Source: Prochlorococcus sp. AG-347-J14
Lineage (GTDB): Bacteria; Cyanobacteriota; Cyanobacteriia; PCC-6307; Cyanobiaceae
Direction of reading: 5' to 3'
Length of the DNA: 64,000 nt
Assembly (NCBI GenBank): GCA_003281505.1
Contig: QCBU01000006.1
Span: 42,570 to 106,569 of the forward strand
Shown in pieces: positions 30,054 to 39,071 of this stretch (the stretch's first letter is position 1; every line of letters begins with the position of its first letter). Made by a program: the position numbers and the translations under genes. The notes under the pieces were generated by a model, which was given only the letters and a program-made list of their open reading frames with translations, searched no databases and was not told where the DNA came from.

Positions 30054-30308
30054 ATGGATGCACTTACTAGTTTTATAATTGTTATCATTGCAATTACAAT
30101 TCAATTTTCTTTATATGCCATCAAAAGGTTGCAGGAACCTTTAGAACCAAATTATTTGATAGATAAAAATTCGAAAAAAAATAAAAACTACATTGGTAAA
30201 TTTTGGAAAAATGCTGAAATAACAAATGGGAGATTAGCTATGATTGGTTTTTTAGCATTGATAATAAACTACGGTTTTTTTGGGTGGATAATACCTGGTT
30301 TTATATAA
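30054..30308 (+). CDS. High-light-inducible protein (HLIP, chlorophyll a/b-binding-like)
   Basis: EITNGRLAMIGFLALIINYGFFGWI. Confidence 0.85.
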   Translation: MDALTSFIIVIIAITIQFSLYAIKRLQEPLEPNYLIDKNSKKNKNYIGKFWKNAEITNGRLAMIGFLALIINYGFFGWIIPGFI

Positions 30309-30408
30309 ACTATCAATACATTAAGGTCTTAAAGAAAAAAATAAATCTCTAGTTCAAAACAAACTCTCCTTTTAAAAAAAATATTTTTATTATATGAAAT
30401 AAAAGCAA

Positions 30409-30606
30409 TTGAGTAATTCTGATTTTGATAAAAATGGATTAGATAGCTATGGAATACATTGGCTTCAATACGCTGCTTTTGCTCTCTCTGGTTTTGCTAT
30501 ATTTACAACCTGGGCTTTTTTTTATGATGAAAGGTTCCACAATTTTGTAATTAATATTTTGAGGGTTATTAACTGCAGTGGATTTAACTGTAATGGAGCA
30601 TTTTAA
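30409..30606 (+). CDS. 65-aa hypothetical TM protein (TTG start)
   Basis: ORF; TM AAFALSGFAIFTTWAFFY. Confidence 0.4.
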   Translation: MSNSDFDKNGLDSYGIHWLQYAAFALSGFAIFTTWAFFYDERFHNFVINILRVINCSGFNCNGAF

Positions 30607-30611
30607 ATTTT

Positions 30612-30794
30612 ATGGCTAATCCAGATCAAAAAACAATATTAATTGATAATGCTTTGGAGGAAATAAAAAACATTTGTATAAATCTTCAAAAAGATACTGA
30701 TGCTTCGAATTCAGAACTTATAAGTTTACTAAAAATAATTATTAATGAATGGGAAGAAAAAGAAGAACAAAAAACTGGTTTTGGATTCCGGTAA
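30612..30794 (+). CDS. 60-aa hypothetical
   Basis: ORF with ATG. Confidence 0.4.
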   Translation: MANPDQKTILIDNALEEIKNICINLQKDTDASNSELISLLKIIINEWEEKEEQKTGFGFR

Positions 30795-30905
30795 AATTAG
30801 CCACTATCTAAGAAGAGACTTAGGCCTCAAATCATTTATAAGAAAGATTTTTTTCTTTTAAAATTTAATATTTATAATTTACATTTTTTAGAAAGAAATT
30901 AAAAA

Positions 30906-30935
30906 GGAATGAATCTAAAATAAAAGATTCATTCC
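30906..30935 (-). terminator. Rho-independent terminator (minus strand)
   Basis: 11-bp perfect inverted repeat GGAATGAATCT/AGATTCATTCC with a T tract on the minus strand. Confidence 0.7.
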
Positions 30936-30976
30936 AGATTTAGCATTAGTTTTATCTAGATTTAAATTTTTTAATT

Positions 30977-31003
30977 TTACTCCTCTGGTGGACTTTCAAT
31001 CAT
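30977..31003 (-). CDS. 8-codon ORF MIESPPEE with strong SD (possible leader peptide/sRNA)
   Basis: GGAGGGATCTA-ATG on minus strand, then terminator 30906-30935. Confidence 0.25.
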   Translation of the reverse strand: MIESPPEE

Positions 31004-31085
31004 TAGATCCCTCCTATTCAACAAGTTAAACCTACGCCTTAATTATTAACAAAGTAAATCAGTAAAAATGCTGATTTATTATTTT

Positions 31086-31187
31086 CTAAAATGTTTGAAT
31101 TAAAGATGCCAATTCTGGTGCATCTAATAAAAGTGCAAAAAATGTAAGGACAACTAATAAAAATATGGAAAAGTAGAATTGAATCAT
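31086..31187 (-). CDS. 33-aa TM micropeptide
   Basis: Manual translation MIQFYFSIFLLVVLTFFALLLDAPELASLIQTF. Confidence 0.45.
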   Translation of the reverse strand: MIQFYFSIFLLVVLTFFALLLDAPELASLIQTF

Positions 31188-31287
31188 GTTTCAAAATTAC
31201 TTAAAAAGAATTTTTTAAGTTGTATAAAATAATGCTTTGTTTACATAATTAAATATCTCTACCGAGAGAATTTTAATTAGAGAATAA

Positions 31288-31521
31288 TTAAGATGCTTCA
31301 GGGGAAAATATCGTTCTATTTTTTTGCCAATACTCACAGCCTTTAAGTAAATGATCACCCTGTGGTATGCGTTTTTCGTATTTTGGACATATCAAGATAG
31401 TAGCAAAAGTTTCTGTAGTGCTGTAGCGAAAGTGATTGCAAGTAATACAAATCTTTGTTCGTTTTCGTTTTAGGGTAGATTCTTTTAGATATTCCCATTT
31501 TGACGGATTTACCTTGATCAT
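31288..31521 (-). CDS. Small Cys-rich (putative Zn-binding) protein, 77 aa
   Basis: ICITCNHFRYSTTETFATILICPKYEKRIPQGDHLLKGCEYW. Confidence 0.55.
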   Translation of the reverse strand: MIKVNPSKWEYLKESTLKRKRTKICITCNHFRYSTTETFATILICPKYEKRIPQGDHLLKGCEYWQKNRTIFSPEAS

Positions 31522-31523
31522 GA

Positions 31524-31814
31524 TTACTGGAATTTATTAGTAACAATTTGCCAACCTCCTGAAATTAATTCATTCCATGTTTCACAAGCACACTCAATAG
31601 AATGTAGTCTTGAATTTTTAATTTGGGCTGGTTCACCTAATTCATTTGCATAGAAAAGATGAGTATATACTTGTAAGTTATTAGATACAGATTTCTTATA
31701 ACACTCAAAAAAAATTAATAAACCACTTTTTTTGTTAAACAACCAGCCAGTGGGGGGGTCAATAAGGCTGCCACGATAAAAATAAGTCCGAACATTAGCG
31801 ACTCCTGAAGTCAT
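31524..31814 (-). CDS. Hypothetical protein, paralogue of 33961-34260
   Basis: Shared G-ANV-T...PxGWL...SxLIxF...YANxLGEPxxIK...W--L--GW. Confidence 0.65.
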   Translation of the reverse strand: MTSGVANVRTYFYRGSLIDPPTGWLFNKKSGLLIFFECYKKSVSNNLQVYTHLFYANELGEPAQIKNSRLHSIECACETWNELISGGWQIVTNKFQ

Positions 31815-31818
31815 GAAG

Positions 31819-31866
31819 ATAATACAGTTGTACTATTAATATAAATGTACTACTCTTAGGCGTCAA
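31819..31866 (-). promoter_or_regulatory. Sigma70-like promoter with LexA-box-like palindrome
   Basis: Minus strand TTGACG-17 nt-TATATT then ATAgTACAacTGTAtTAT. Confidence 0.6.
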
Positions 31867-31934
31867 GTATTCCTCTGATAATTATTTAAATACTAAAATT
31901 ACTTTCCAGAAATAAACAGCCGTAAACTTCTTAT

Positions 31935-32243
31935 TTGGTAATAGTGAATACAAGTAACTCCTTGAAAAGGAAAATATCATTTAAAGAGTATCTCCAAAAT
32001 AATGCAATGTATCGAAATCCCTTCTATTTAGGATGGAATAAAGGTTGGTCTTTTTTATTTTTTTTAGAGGGTGGCATTGCAAAAATTGAAGCAAAAGGTT
32101 TTGGTATTTCTATTACAACAAAAGTTGAGAAAGGAGAATCACCCCTAGAATCTGCGGATAGATTAGTCTCGAAAGAGCAAAGGATTAGAAAATCAAGATA
32201 TTATTCTTGGCTTAAATCTATTAATGAAAAAACAATAAATTAA
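31935..32243 (+). CDS. Hypothetical protein, 102 aa
   Basis: ORF. Confidence 0.45.
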   Translation: MVIVNTSNSLKRKISFKEYLQNNAMYRNPFYLGWNKGWSFLFFLEGGIAKIEAKGFGISITTKVEKGESPLESADRLVSKEQRIRKSRYYSWLKSINEKTIN

Positions 32244-32312
32244 CCAATCCTTAAATTTCTAAAGTAATTTGTTGACAGTCAATTTAAAATAGAAAATAGT
32301 CATTTATTCTTC

Positions 32313-32570
32313 GTGTCCAATAAATTTTATGAATGGTGGAAAAACCATAGAAAAGTTGTAACCTATGGGGCTTTTATCATCTTGTTTGGTTTTTATTTAT
32401 CTCCTGTTGTCAAAGAAGCAAAATACAAAAACCAATGTATTAAGTACTCTACTAAAGGAGCTTTAACTAAATTTAATAAGGACGATATAGGAGAAACTTT
32501 ACTGGAAGAAACAGGTTTGAATATTGATGAACTAGCAAAGATTGAGGGTTATAAGAATTGCATTAATTAA
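32313..32570 (+). CDS. Hypothetical TM protein, 85 aa
   Basis: ORF; one TM. Confidence 0.45.
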   Translation: MSNKFYEWWKNHRKVVTYGAFIILFGFYLSPVVKEAKYKNQCIKYSTKGALTKFNKDDIGETLLEETGLNIDELAKIEGYKNCIN

Positions 32571-32601
32571 AAAGTTCGCAAAAATTACGCTGAGTTTTTG
32601 A

Positions 32602-32808
32602 ATGATTAAAGGTATGTTTAAACTTATTTTATTAATCTTATTATTTGGATTTATATCAATAAGTCCAAAAACACGATATTTGGTTGGCATAACTCTAAAA
32701 GAAATTTCTTCATTTCTTTTATGGACTGTTAAATATGAAGATAGAGAAAAATGGATTATAGATAAACCAAGTTGGATACCTGACCAAAAACTTAAGCCAT
32801 CCTATTAA
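32602..32808 (+). CDS. Hypothetical TM protein, 68 aa
   Basis: ORF; N-terminal TM; stop abuts next ATG. Confidence 0.45.
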   Translation: MIKGMFKLILLILLFGFISISPKTRYLVGITLKEISSFLLWTVKYEDREKWIIDKPSWIPDQKLKPSY

Positions 32809-33558
32809 ATGAAGAATTATTTAGAAGAACGAATTGAATGGTATGACGATAACTATAGAAATGGTAATGCTTTAATCTCTGATTCGCAGTTCGACCAACT
32901 TGAAAAAAATTTATTAAGAACAAACCCAAATTGTGATTACTTTAAAAAGAAAAATAAACTAGTTTTACCTTCATTAGAAAAGGATTCAATAGATGAATTT
33001 TTGAAAGGATTACTAGTAGATACCAGATTATTAATTGAACCAAAAATTGATGGTTGTGCTGTTGCTTTGCAATATAGGGATGGAACCTTGGAGAAAGCAA
33101 TTTCAAGAAAAGGGTCAGACGTTACTAGTAAACTTATTAAAGTCCAAGACATTCCCAATAATCTCCCTTTACGAGGAGTTCTTCAAGTTAGAGGTGAATT
33201 ATATGCACCCAACCAAAGTCCAAATATCTCCCAGAGAATCGCTTCTGGATTTCTAAGAGCTAAAGAAGGATTTTCTGAAAGTCTTAGCTTCTGCGCATTT
33301 CAAATACTTAATTCAACACTTAACCAATATGAGTCCAAAAAAAGTCTTTCAAAGCTTGGCTTCACGATCCCTCAGGATATTTCATGCAACTTTACGAGCC
33401 AAGTTGAAGTATTTAGAAAACAATGGCTAGAAGGGAAGCTTTTTAATAAATATCCAACAGATGGAATAGTAGTAAAAATAAATTCTAGAAAATTACAATT
33501 GATTAGAGAAAAATCAAATTTAGATTATCCTTATTGGCAAGTGGCAATAAAACGTTAA
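32809..33558 (+). CDS. Stand-alone NAD+-dependent DNA ligase (LigA-like) adenylation domain, 249 aa
   Basis: EERIEWYDDNYRNGNALISDSQFDQLEKNL, EPKIDGCAVAL (KxDG), LQVRGELY, PTDGIVVKIN, WQVAIK; no OB, Zn, HhH or BRCT region follows. Confidence 0.8.
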   Translation: MKNYLEERIEWYDDNYRNGNALISDSQFDQLEKNLLRTNPNCDYFKKKNKLVLPSLEKDSIDEFLKGLLVDTRLLIEPKIDGCAVALQYRDGTLEKAISRKGSDVTSKLIKVQDIPNNLPLRGVLQVRGELYAPNQSPNISQRIASGFLRAKEGFSESLSFCAFQILNSTLNQYESKKSLSKLGFTIPQDISCNFTSQVEVFRKQWLEGKLFNKYPTDGIVVKINSRKLQLIREKSNLDYPYWQVAIKR

Positions 33559-33671
33559 TGGAATTAATACACCAGATTTTTCCTACTTGGCATATTTACT
33601 TGGATATGTTTTTGGTTGGCTTTGCAACTTACGGTTTTCTGAGAATTAAGAAAAAAATAAAAACTAAATAA
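33558..33671 (+). CDS. 37-aa TM peptide overlapping the LigA-like gene (TAATG)
   Basis: Manual translation MELIHQIFPTWHIYLDMFLVGFATYGFLRIKKKIKTK. Confidence 0.45.
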   Translation: MELIHQIFPTWHIYLDMFLVGFATYGFLRIKKKIKTK

Positions 33672-33681
33672 AGTTTTTAAA

Positions 33682-33870
33682 TCATCCCTGGTCATTAAGC
33701 ATAGATTTAAGTTGTTCGGTATCTAATTGTTCAAGATAATTTCTCATTGCCAACCAAGATCTTCTGCTTTCTAACTTTCCACTTTGTTTAAATAAATTTG
33801 CGGAAACTTGATCTATCAATTCTTTATGAGTCATATTTATATTCTTCATCAAGTTCAATGACAACACCAT
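33682..33870 (-). CDS. Hypothetical protein, 62 aa (start may be the internal Met)
   Basis: ORF MTHKELIDQVSANLFKQSGKLESRRSWLAMRNYLEQLDTEQLKSMLNDQG. Confidence 0.45.
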   Translation of the reverse strand: MVLSLNLMKNINMTHKELIDQVSANLFKQSGKLESRRSWLAMRNYLEQLDTEQLKSMLNDQG

Positions 33871-33964
33871 TAAAAAATTCTGCTAATAATTTTGAGGGGT
33901 CTTGCATAGATATCTTTCTATCTACTTTTGATAATTTCTTTTTGATTGGATTTAAGTTGGTCAT
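33824..33964 (-). CDS. 46-aa hypothetical, ATGA-overlapping the upstream paralogue gene
   Basis: Manual translation MTNLNPIKKKLSKVDRKISMQDPSKLLAEFFNGVVIELDEEYKYDS. Confidence 0.45.
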   Translation of the reverse strand: MTNLNPIKKKLSKVDRKISMQDPSKLLAEFFNGVVIELDEEYKYDS

Positions 33965-34260
33965 ACAGATTCAGGTAATTCAAGTTCTTCAAAAGTCCAA
34001 CCTTCTAATTGAAGGTCATGCCATTTATCCCAAGCATTATCCAAATACATTTGAGTTGATGATTTAATTGCTATGGGCTCACCAAGATCATTTGCATAAT
34101 ATGTATGTGCAAAGATTCTCATACTATTTCTTGGGGATTTTTTATTCCTTGTGAATAAAATTAATCTGCTGCGATCTGGGCTAAGCAACCAACCACTTGG
34201 GGACTCATTACGATAACCGTAAGAAAAATTAGTCCAAACATTAGCTCCTCCTAAAGTCAT
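33961..34260 (-). CDS. Hypothetical protein, paralogue of 31524-31814
   Basis: GGANVWTNFSYGYRNESPSGWLLSPDRSRLILF...YANDLGEPIAIKSS...W-DLQLEGW. Confidence 0.65.
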   Translation of the reverse strand: MTLGGANVWTNFSYGYRNESPSGWLLSPDRSRLILFTRNKKSPRNSMRIFAHTYYANDLGEPIAIKSSTQMYLDNAWDKWHDLQLEGWTFEELELPESV

Positions 34261-34265
34261 TACTT

Positions 34266-34315
34266 AGTAATACATGTGTACTACTAATATAAATGCATTA
34301 GAAATGGATCGTCAA
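34266..34315 (-). promoter_or_regulatory. Sigma70-like promoter with LexA-box-like palindrome
   Basis: Minus strand TTGACG-18 nt-TATATT then AGTAgTACAcaTGTAtTACT. Confidence 0.65.
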
Positions 34316-34424
34316 GTATTTTGGCAAATAAATTATTTACACTGATAGAGAATAAAAACAGCTCAGTTATTCCAAAAAAATAAAATACCTACCAAAAGCC
34401 TGTTATAGCAAGCATTTTGATAGG

Positions 34425-34605
34425 TAACACCGGATCCCCGTCAGTTCTCTGCTGCATCGACCTGGAAATGCCAGAAGAGGATTCAAAGTGGGCTTTCGTT
34501 TCCGATTACAAGATCGGTTTACTACCGCATCACGACAGTCTCCTCATGTCGAAAGAGAGTCAGATCAGAGCACATAAAGAAGAACTTAACCAAAGATCCA
34601 GTAGT
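34425..34605 (+). ncRNA. ssrS: 6S RNA (Yfr7/SsrS), approximate ends
   Basis: GC-rich island in AT-rich DNA, terminal pairing GGATC/GATCC and GTTCT/AGAAC, adjacent to purK as known for cyanobacterial 6S RNA. Confidence 0.75.
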
Positions 34606-34624
34606 TTAACTCTAACTTATTTTT

Positions 34625-35815
34625 TTATGCATTTGGAGATGGCCAAATGTCTCTTACCATAGTTAATAAAATTTGAGCTTCATCGTATCTTTCTGAATGC
34701 GTTTTACCATTTAATAAAAAAGTGATGTGAGCCATTTTTCTTCCCAGAATTTCTCGAGATTTGCCATAACAATGGATATTAGAACCCTCAATTTCAGATA
34801 ACATTTTAATTCTGGTTTCCATTGAGATTGGGAAATTCTTTTTTAATCCCAGTAGATTTATCATAATTGCCCCTTCACAATTCATTTTAATTTCAGGTGG
34901 CATTATCCCAGAAGAAATGCAAACATATTGATCAAACTGACTTGAAGTACAAGCTTCAATAGAGAAATGAGCTGAGTTATGTGTTCTAGGAGCTATTTCA
35001 TTAATTAAAAGACCATTATCGCCATAGAAGAATTCAATAGCTAAAACTCCAACGTAATTAAGTTCATTGACTATTGAAGAGAAAATATTTATTGCAAATA
35101 AGTTCAAATCATATTCATTTGTTCCAGGAGCAAGAACCCAATCACAAACATGGTTTGATTGGAATGTCTCAACTATTGGGAAGAATCTTATCTTACCGGT
35201 CCTATCTCTCGAACCAACAAGAGCCAGTTCTTTTTCATACTCTATCCATTCTTCTATTAACCATTCATCAGAATTATTCTCTATTAGAAAAGAATCTAAA
35301 TCTTCTTTTGTCTTTATTTTTCTGTTCCCTTTGCCGTCATATCCACCTTTATTTGATTTTGCCATTAGAGGAAAAGTCCAATTATTGATTTCTTCATCCG
35401 AGAGATTTTTAAAATCTTCAATACTTATCCATTTAGGACAGGGAATATTCATTCTATCTATTAATTTTTTTTGAGAAAACCTATCTACTAATGGCTTAAT
35501 TGCATTAAGGCTTGGGACAAAAATATCTTTATTGTCAATTAAATTTAATTTATCAATTTTTATCCATTCATTTTCAAAAATTATTTTTTCACACTCATTA
35601 ATTAATGATTTATTACCTCTTATCTTTAAAGGATCAGCTTCTATGACATGATCTGCTTTTAAACCAGCAGGATCATCACAAGATTTTGTTTGCACACATA
35701 CTTCTAAATCTCTTTTTTTTGCTGCCTCGGTTAACATCAATGCCAGTTGACCACCTCCAATTATTCCTAGGGAATAATTTTTCTTAATATCGTTTATATT
35801 TTTTTTAAAACTCAT
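34625..35815 (-). CDS. purK: N5-carboxyaminoimidazole ribonucleotide synthase
   Basis: LGIIGGGQLALMLTEAAKKRDLEVCV, FPLMAKSNKGGYDGKGN, NEIAPRTHNSAHFSIEACTSSQFDQY. Confidence 0.95.
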   Translation of the reverse strand: MSFKKNINDIKKNYSLGIIGGGQLALMLTEAAKKRDLEVCVQTKSCDDPAGLKADHVIEADPLKIRGNKSLINECEKIIFENEWIKIDKLNLIDNKDIFVPSLNAIKPLVDRFSQKKLIDRMNIPCPKWISIEDFKNLSDEEINNWTFPLMAKSNKGGYDGKGNRKIKTKEDLDSFLIENNSDEWLIEEWIEYEKELALVGSRDRTGKIRFFPIVETFQSNHVCDWVLAPGTNEYDLNLFAINIFSSIVNELNYVGVLAIEFFYGDNGLLINEIAPRTHNSAHFSIEACTSSQFDQYVCISSGIMPPEIKMNCEGAIMINLLGLKKNFPISMETRIKMLSEIEGSNIHCYGKSREILGRKMAHITFLLNGKTHSERYDEAQILLTMVRDIWPSPNA

Positions 35816-35940
35816 AGCATGATTTTATTACCATTTCTAATTCTTAACAACTGAATTTTTAAGTATCTAGAGCTTAGATTTTGCTAATATATAAAGTATT
35901 TAATACCAAATATTTATAAATTTTAACTAGGTAATCAATT

Positions 35941-37032
35941 GTGAATAAGAGAAAAATATTAGTCCCATTAGGTGATAAGTCATACGAAGTAACACTAGAA
36001 GCAGGGATATTGAATAATATCAGCGAAGAACTCTTAAGAATTGGAATAACAAAGAATAGAAAAATACTTGTGATTTCAAATGAAGAAATATCAAATTTGT
36101 ATGGAGAAAAATTCTTAAATAATTTAAAAGATAATCAATACCAGGCCAAAATGTTCCTTATCAAGGCTGGAGAATCATATAAAAACTTAAAAACCTTAAG
36201 TGAAATATATGATGTTGCATTCGAATTTGGCTTAGATAGAAATTCAATAATTATTGCCCTTGGAGGAGGAATTGTTGGAGATGTAAGTGGCTTCGCAGCT
36301 GCTACTTGGCTAAGAGGCATCGAATATATTCAGATTCCAACAACATTATTATCAATGGTTGATTCATCCGTGGGAGGAAAAACAGGAGTAAATCATCCAA
36401 AAGGTAAGAATTTAATTGGAGCCTTCAATCAACCTAAAGCAGTTTTTATTGATCCCGATACTTTAAAAAGTTTGCCCAAAAGAGAATTTAATGCAGGCAT
36501 GGCCGAAGTAATAAAATACGGAGTAATACGAGATAAAGAACTTTTCGAATACTTAGAAATTGAAAAACACAAAAATGAACTTATAAATCTCAAGAATGAT
36601 TATCTAATTAAAATAATTAATAGTTCAATTAAAACAAAGTCTGATGTTGTTTCTCAAGACGAACATGAAAATGGTGTTAGAGCGATATTGAATTATGGAC
36701 ATTCTTTTGGTCACGTCATTGAAAATTTATGTGGATACGGCAAATTTCTTCATGGTGAGGCAATATCAATTGGTATGAATATTGCGGGGAAAATAGCAAT
36801 TGAAAAAGGGTTATGGTCTCAAGAAGAATTAGAAAGACAGCAAATTCTCTTAGAGAGTTACGATCTTCCTACCGAGATCCCCAAAATAGATAAAGAAGAG
36901 GTTCTAACAATACTTATGGGCGATAAGAAAGTTCGTGATGGCAAAATGAGATTTATATTACCGAAAGAAATTGGTGTAGTGGATATATATGATGACGTAG
37001 AAGATTCATTATTTTTAAAGTTTTTTTCTTAA
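35941..37032 (+). CDS. aroB: 3-dehydroquinate synthase (GTG start)
   Basis: [53 protein letters not shown]. Confidence 0.96.
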   Translation: MNKRKILVPLGDKSYEVTLEAGILNNISEELLRIGITKNRKILVISNEEISNLYGEKFLNNLKDNQYQAKMFLIKAGESYKNLKTLSEIYDVAFEFGLDRNSIIIALGGGIVGDVSGFAAATWLRGIEYIQIPTTLLSMVDSSVGGKTGVNHPKGKNLIGAFNQPKAVFIDPDTLKSLPKREFNAGMAEVIKYGVIRDKELFEYLEIEKHKNELINLKNDYLIKIINSSIKTKSDVVSQDEHENGVRAILNYGHSFGHVIENLCGYGKFLHGEAISIGMNIAGKIAIEKGLWSQEELERQQILLESYDLPTEIPKIDKEEVLTILMGDKKVRDGKMRFILPKEIGVVDIYDDVEDSLFLKFFS

Positions 37033-38219
37033 CGCAAACAGGTTGAATTTATATTCATTTCCCTCTCCTTAAACTTATTAAAAACAAACCACTTAAAATT
37101 ACCTAGACATACAGGATCAACCAGTCTAAGTAATGCCTCTCTTCTTAAAAGAGCATTTGATAAATCCTCCTTAAATTCCTTCTGAATTCCATAAAGTCTC
37201 TCTGCCAATCCAAGTGCCAACAAAGCCTCTCCTTGTTTAGTTATTCCAAGAGTATTAAATCCAAGAGTCTCAGCATCATTAATTAAAGTTTCTATGCACA
37301 CATGAGATGTTAAATCGCAATTTCCAGGAGAATCTAAGACATCATTCATCATTTTTTGATTTTCATAAGAAACTATCGTCCCCTCAGAATTCTTAGAGTT
37401 ATAGTATTTTTTAGCTTCTTTGGCGTAATCAATTATCAATAAAATACCATTATTGATTTTTCCATAAATAGTTTCTAACCATTTTGAATTATCTACATGC
37501 CATTCGGTTGTCCATCCTTCAGGAGCATCTTCAGGCGGAATAGTAATTCCCAACTCGCTTTTAGCAAGTTCAATACTTTTTTCCAATTCACTTGTAATTG
37601 GCATTTCATCAAAAAATAATTTATGAGATTTTTTGTCTATAGAAACTGCTTGTCGAATTAATTTTCCTTTTGAGAAGGTTATTCTCTCTACTGGCAAAGC
37701 ATCTAAAACCTCATTTGCAAAAACTATTCCATTTATATTATTTTCCTCTACTTCATCCAAACCTTTCCATAAAATATCAATACCTAAGTTTAAAAATTCC
37801 TCTAATTTAATTTTTTGTTTTTCTACCATCCCTTCATTAGGTTCAATAATTACAAAAGAAACTCCTTCTAAAAAATTCTTGCTGTTTTCTAAAAAATATT
37901 TAATTAAACCACTCATAAAGCTTCCATCTCCAGCTCCAAATTCAGTTACAGCTAATTTCTGATTAGATAAAAAACTAATTTTGAACTGAATTAGCCAATC
38001 TTCTATTTGTTTACCAACCAAAAAAGCAAAATCATTAGATAAAGAAGGTGATGTGACAAAATCTCCTCGAACGCCTAACTCAGCTTTACCGCTGCCGTAA
38101 TAACCATTAATAGGATCATTTAATGCAAAATTCATAAAGTCATAAAAACTTATAGTCCCTCCCATTTTTATTATTTTTTTTACTAACCAATCTGGATTAT
38201 TCGCGGGTAAGCTATTCAT
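37029..38219 (-). CDS. SAM-dependent methyltransferase, MidA/NDUFAF7 (DUF185) family
   Basis: [57 protein letters not shown]. Confidence 0.9.
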   Translation of the reverse strand: MNSLPANNPDWLVKKIIKMGGTISFYDFMNFALNDPINGYYGSGKAELGVRGDFVTSPSLSNDFAFLVGKQIEDWLIQFKISFLSNQKLAVTEFGAGDGSFMSGLIKYFLENSKNFLEGVSFVIIEPNEGMVEKQKIKLEEFLNLGIDILWKGLDEVEENNINGIVFANEVLDALPVERITFSKGKLIRQAVSIDKKSHKLFFDEMPITSELEKSIELAKSELGITIPPEDAPEGWTTEWHVDNSKWLETIYGKINNGILLIIDYAKEAKKYYNSKNSEGTIVSYENQKMMNDVLDSPGNCDLTSHVCIETLINDAETLGFNTLGITKQGEALLALGLAERLYGIQKEFKEDLSNALLRREALLRLVDPVCLGNFKWFVFNKFKEREMNINSTCLR

Positions 38220-38250
38220 CGGCGAAAATATAAAAAGACAAAACTTATTT

Positions 38251-39048
38251 ATGCCTTCAAAGATTAACTATTTATTAGGAATATTTCTATCTATATTAGT
38301 TTTAATTTCACATAAACCCGTTTTCGGTATAAATAATCCAAATTTATTACCTGAGGAAAAAACACCAGTAATTGATTTAGCTAAAACATTAAGCCCTAAT
38401 CAGAAAAAATCTTTAGAGGAAAAGCTCAATAATCTAGAAATTGAAAGTGGGTGGAAAATTAAATATTTATCTCAATTTGAAAGTTCACCTGGTAGTGCAA
38501 TAAGGGACTATTGGGATTTAGATGAGACAAGTTTGTTGATAGTTGCGGATCCTAGAGGAGGAAATTTGCTGAACTTTAACGTCGGAGAGGCTTATTTTAA
38601 TTTTATGCCGAGGTTATTTTGGGTTGAACTTCAAACAAGATTTGGCAACCAATACTATGTTAAAGATCACGGTGAGGATGGTGCAGTATTAGATGCAATT
38701 GATTCAGTAAAGATTTGTCTTGAAAGAGGAGGATGCCAAGTTGTCCCTGGCCTACCCAAAGAGCAATATATATGGACTTTATGTACATCGATTCTTGGAG
38801 GTTTAGTAGCAGGTTTTGCATCTGCCCCAAGAAAAGAGGGTCAAGTCATTTCAATTGGATTTTTAGCTCTTCTTTCTCCTTTATGGGGAATGTTATTTGG
38901 AATTTTTGGCTTGGCACCGATAATATCCAGAACAAATGATTTATTACCTTTATTTAAAAATGGTTTAGCTTTTACAGCCGCAGGAATTGCGGGTTATATC
39001 TTGTCTCAAACATTATTTTCAAGATATGAAAAGTCCAATAATACTTAA
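38251..39048 (+). CDS. TPM-domain (DUF477) membrane protein, Psb32-like
   Basis: VIDLAKTLSPNQKKSLEEKLNNLEIESGWKIKYLSQ + C-terminal TMs. Confidence 0.75.
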   Translation: MPSKINYLLGIFLSILVLISHKPVFGINNPNLLPEEKTPVIDLAKTLSPNQKKSLEEKLNNLEIESGWKIKYLSQFESSPGSAIRDYWDLDETSLLIVADPRGGNLLNFNVGEAYFNFMPRLFWVELQTRFGNQYYVKDHGEDGAVLDAIDSVKICLERGGCQVVPGLPKEQYIWTLCTSILGGLVAGFASAPRKEGQVISIGFLALLSPLWGMLFGIFGLAPIISRTNDLLPLFKNGLAFTAAGIAGYILSQTLFSRYEKSNNT

Positions 39049-39071
39049 AATATGATCAGAGATAATTAATC

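Noticed and set aside
31056-31077. AAATCAG/CTGATTT hairpin as terminator
   Set aside because: No convincing T-tract on either strand
31355-31546. 63-aa minus ORF
   Set aside because: Overlaps the Cys-rich 31288-31521 ORF, which looks more genuine
34417-34662. 81-aa ORF in track
   Set aside because: Lies over the 6S RNA candidate and overlaps purK's 3' end; no protein-like conservation expected
35067-35474. 135-aa antisense ORF (and 35074..35388)
   Set aside because: Shadow of purK
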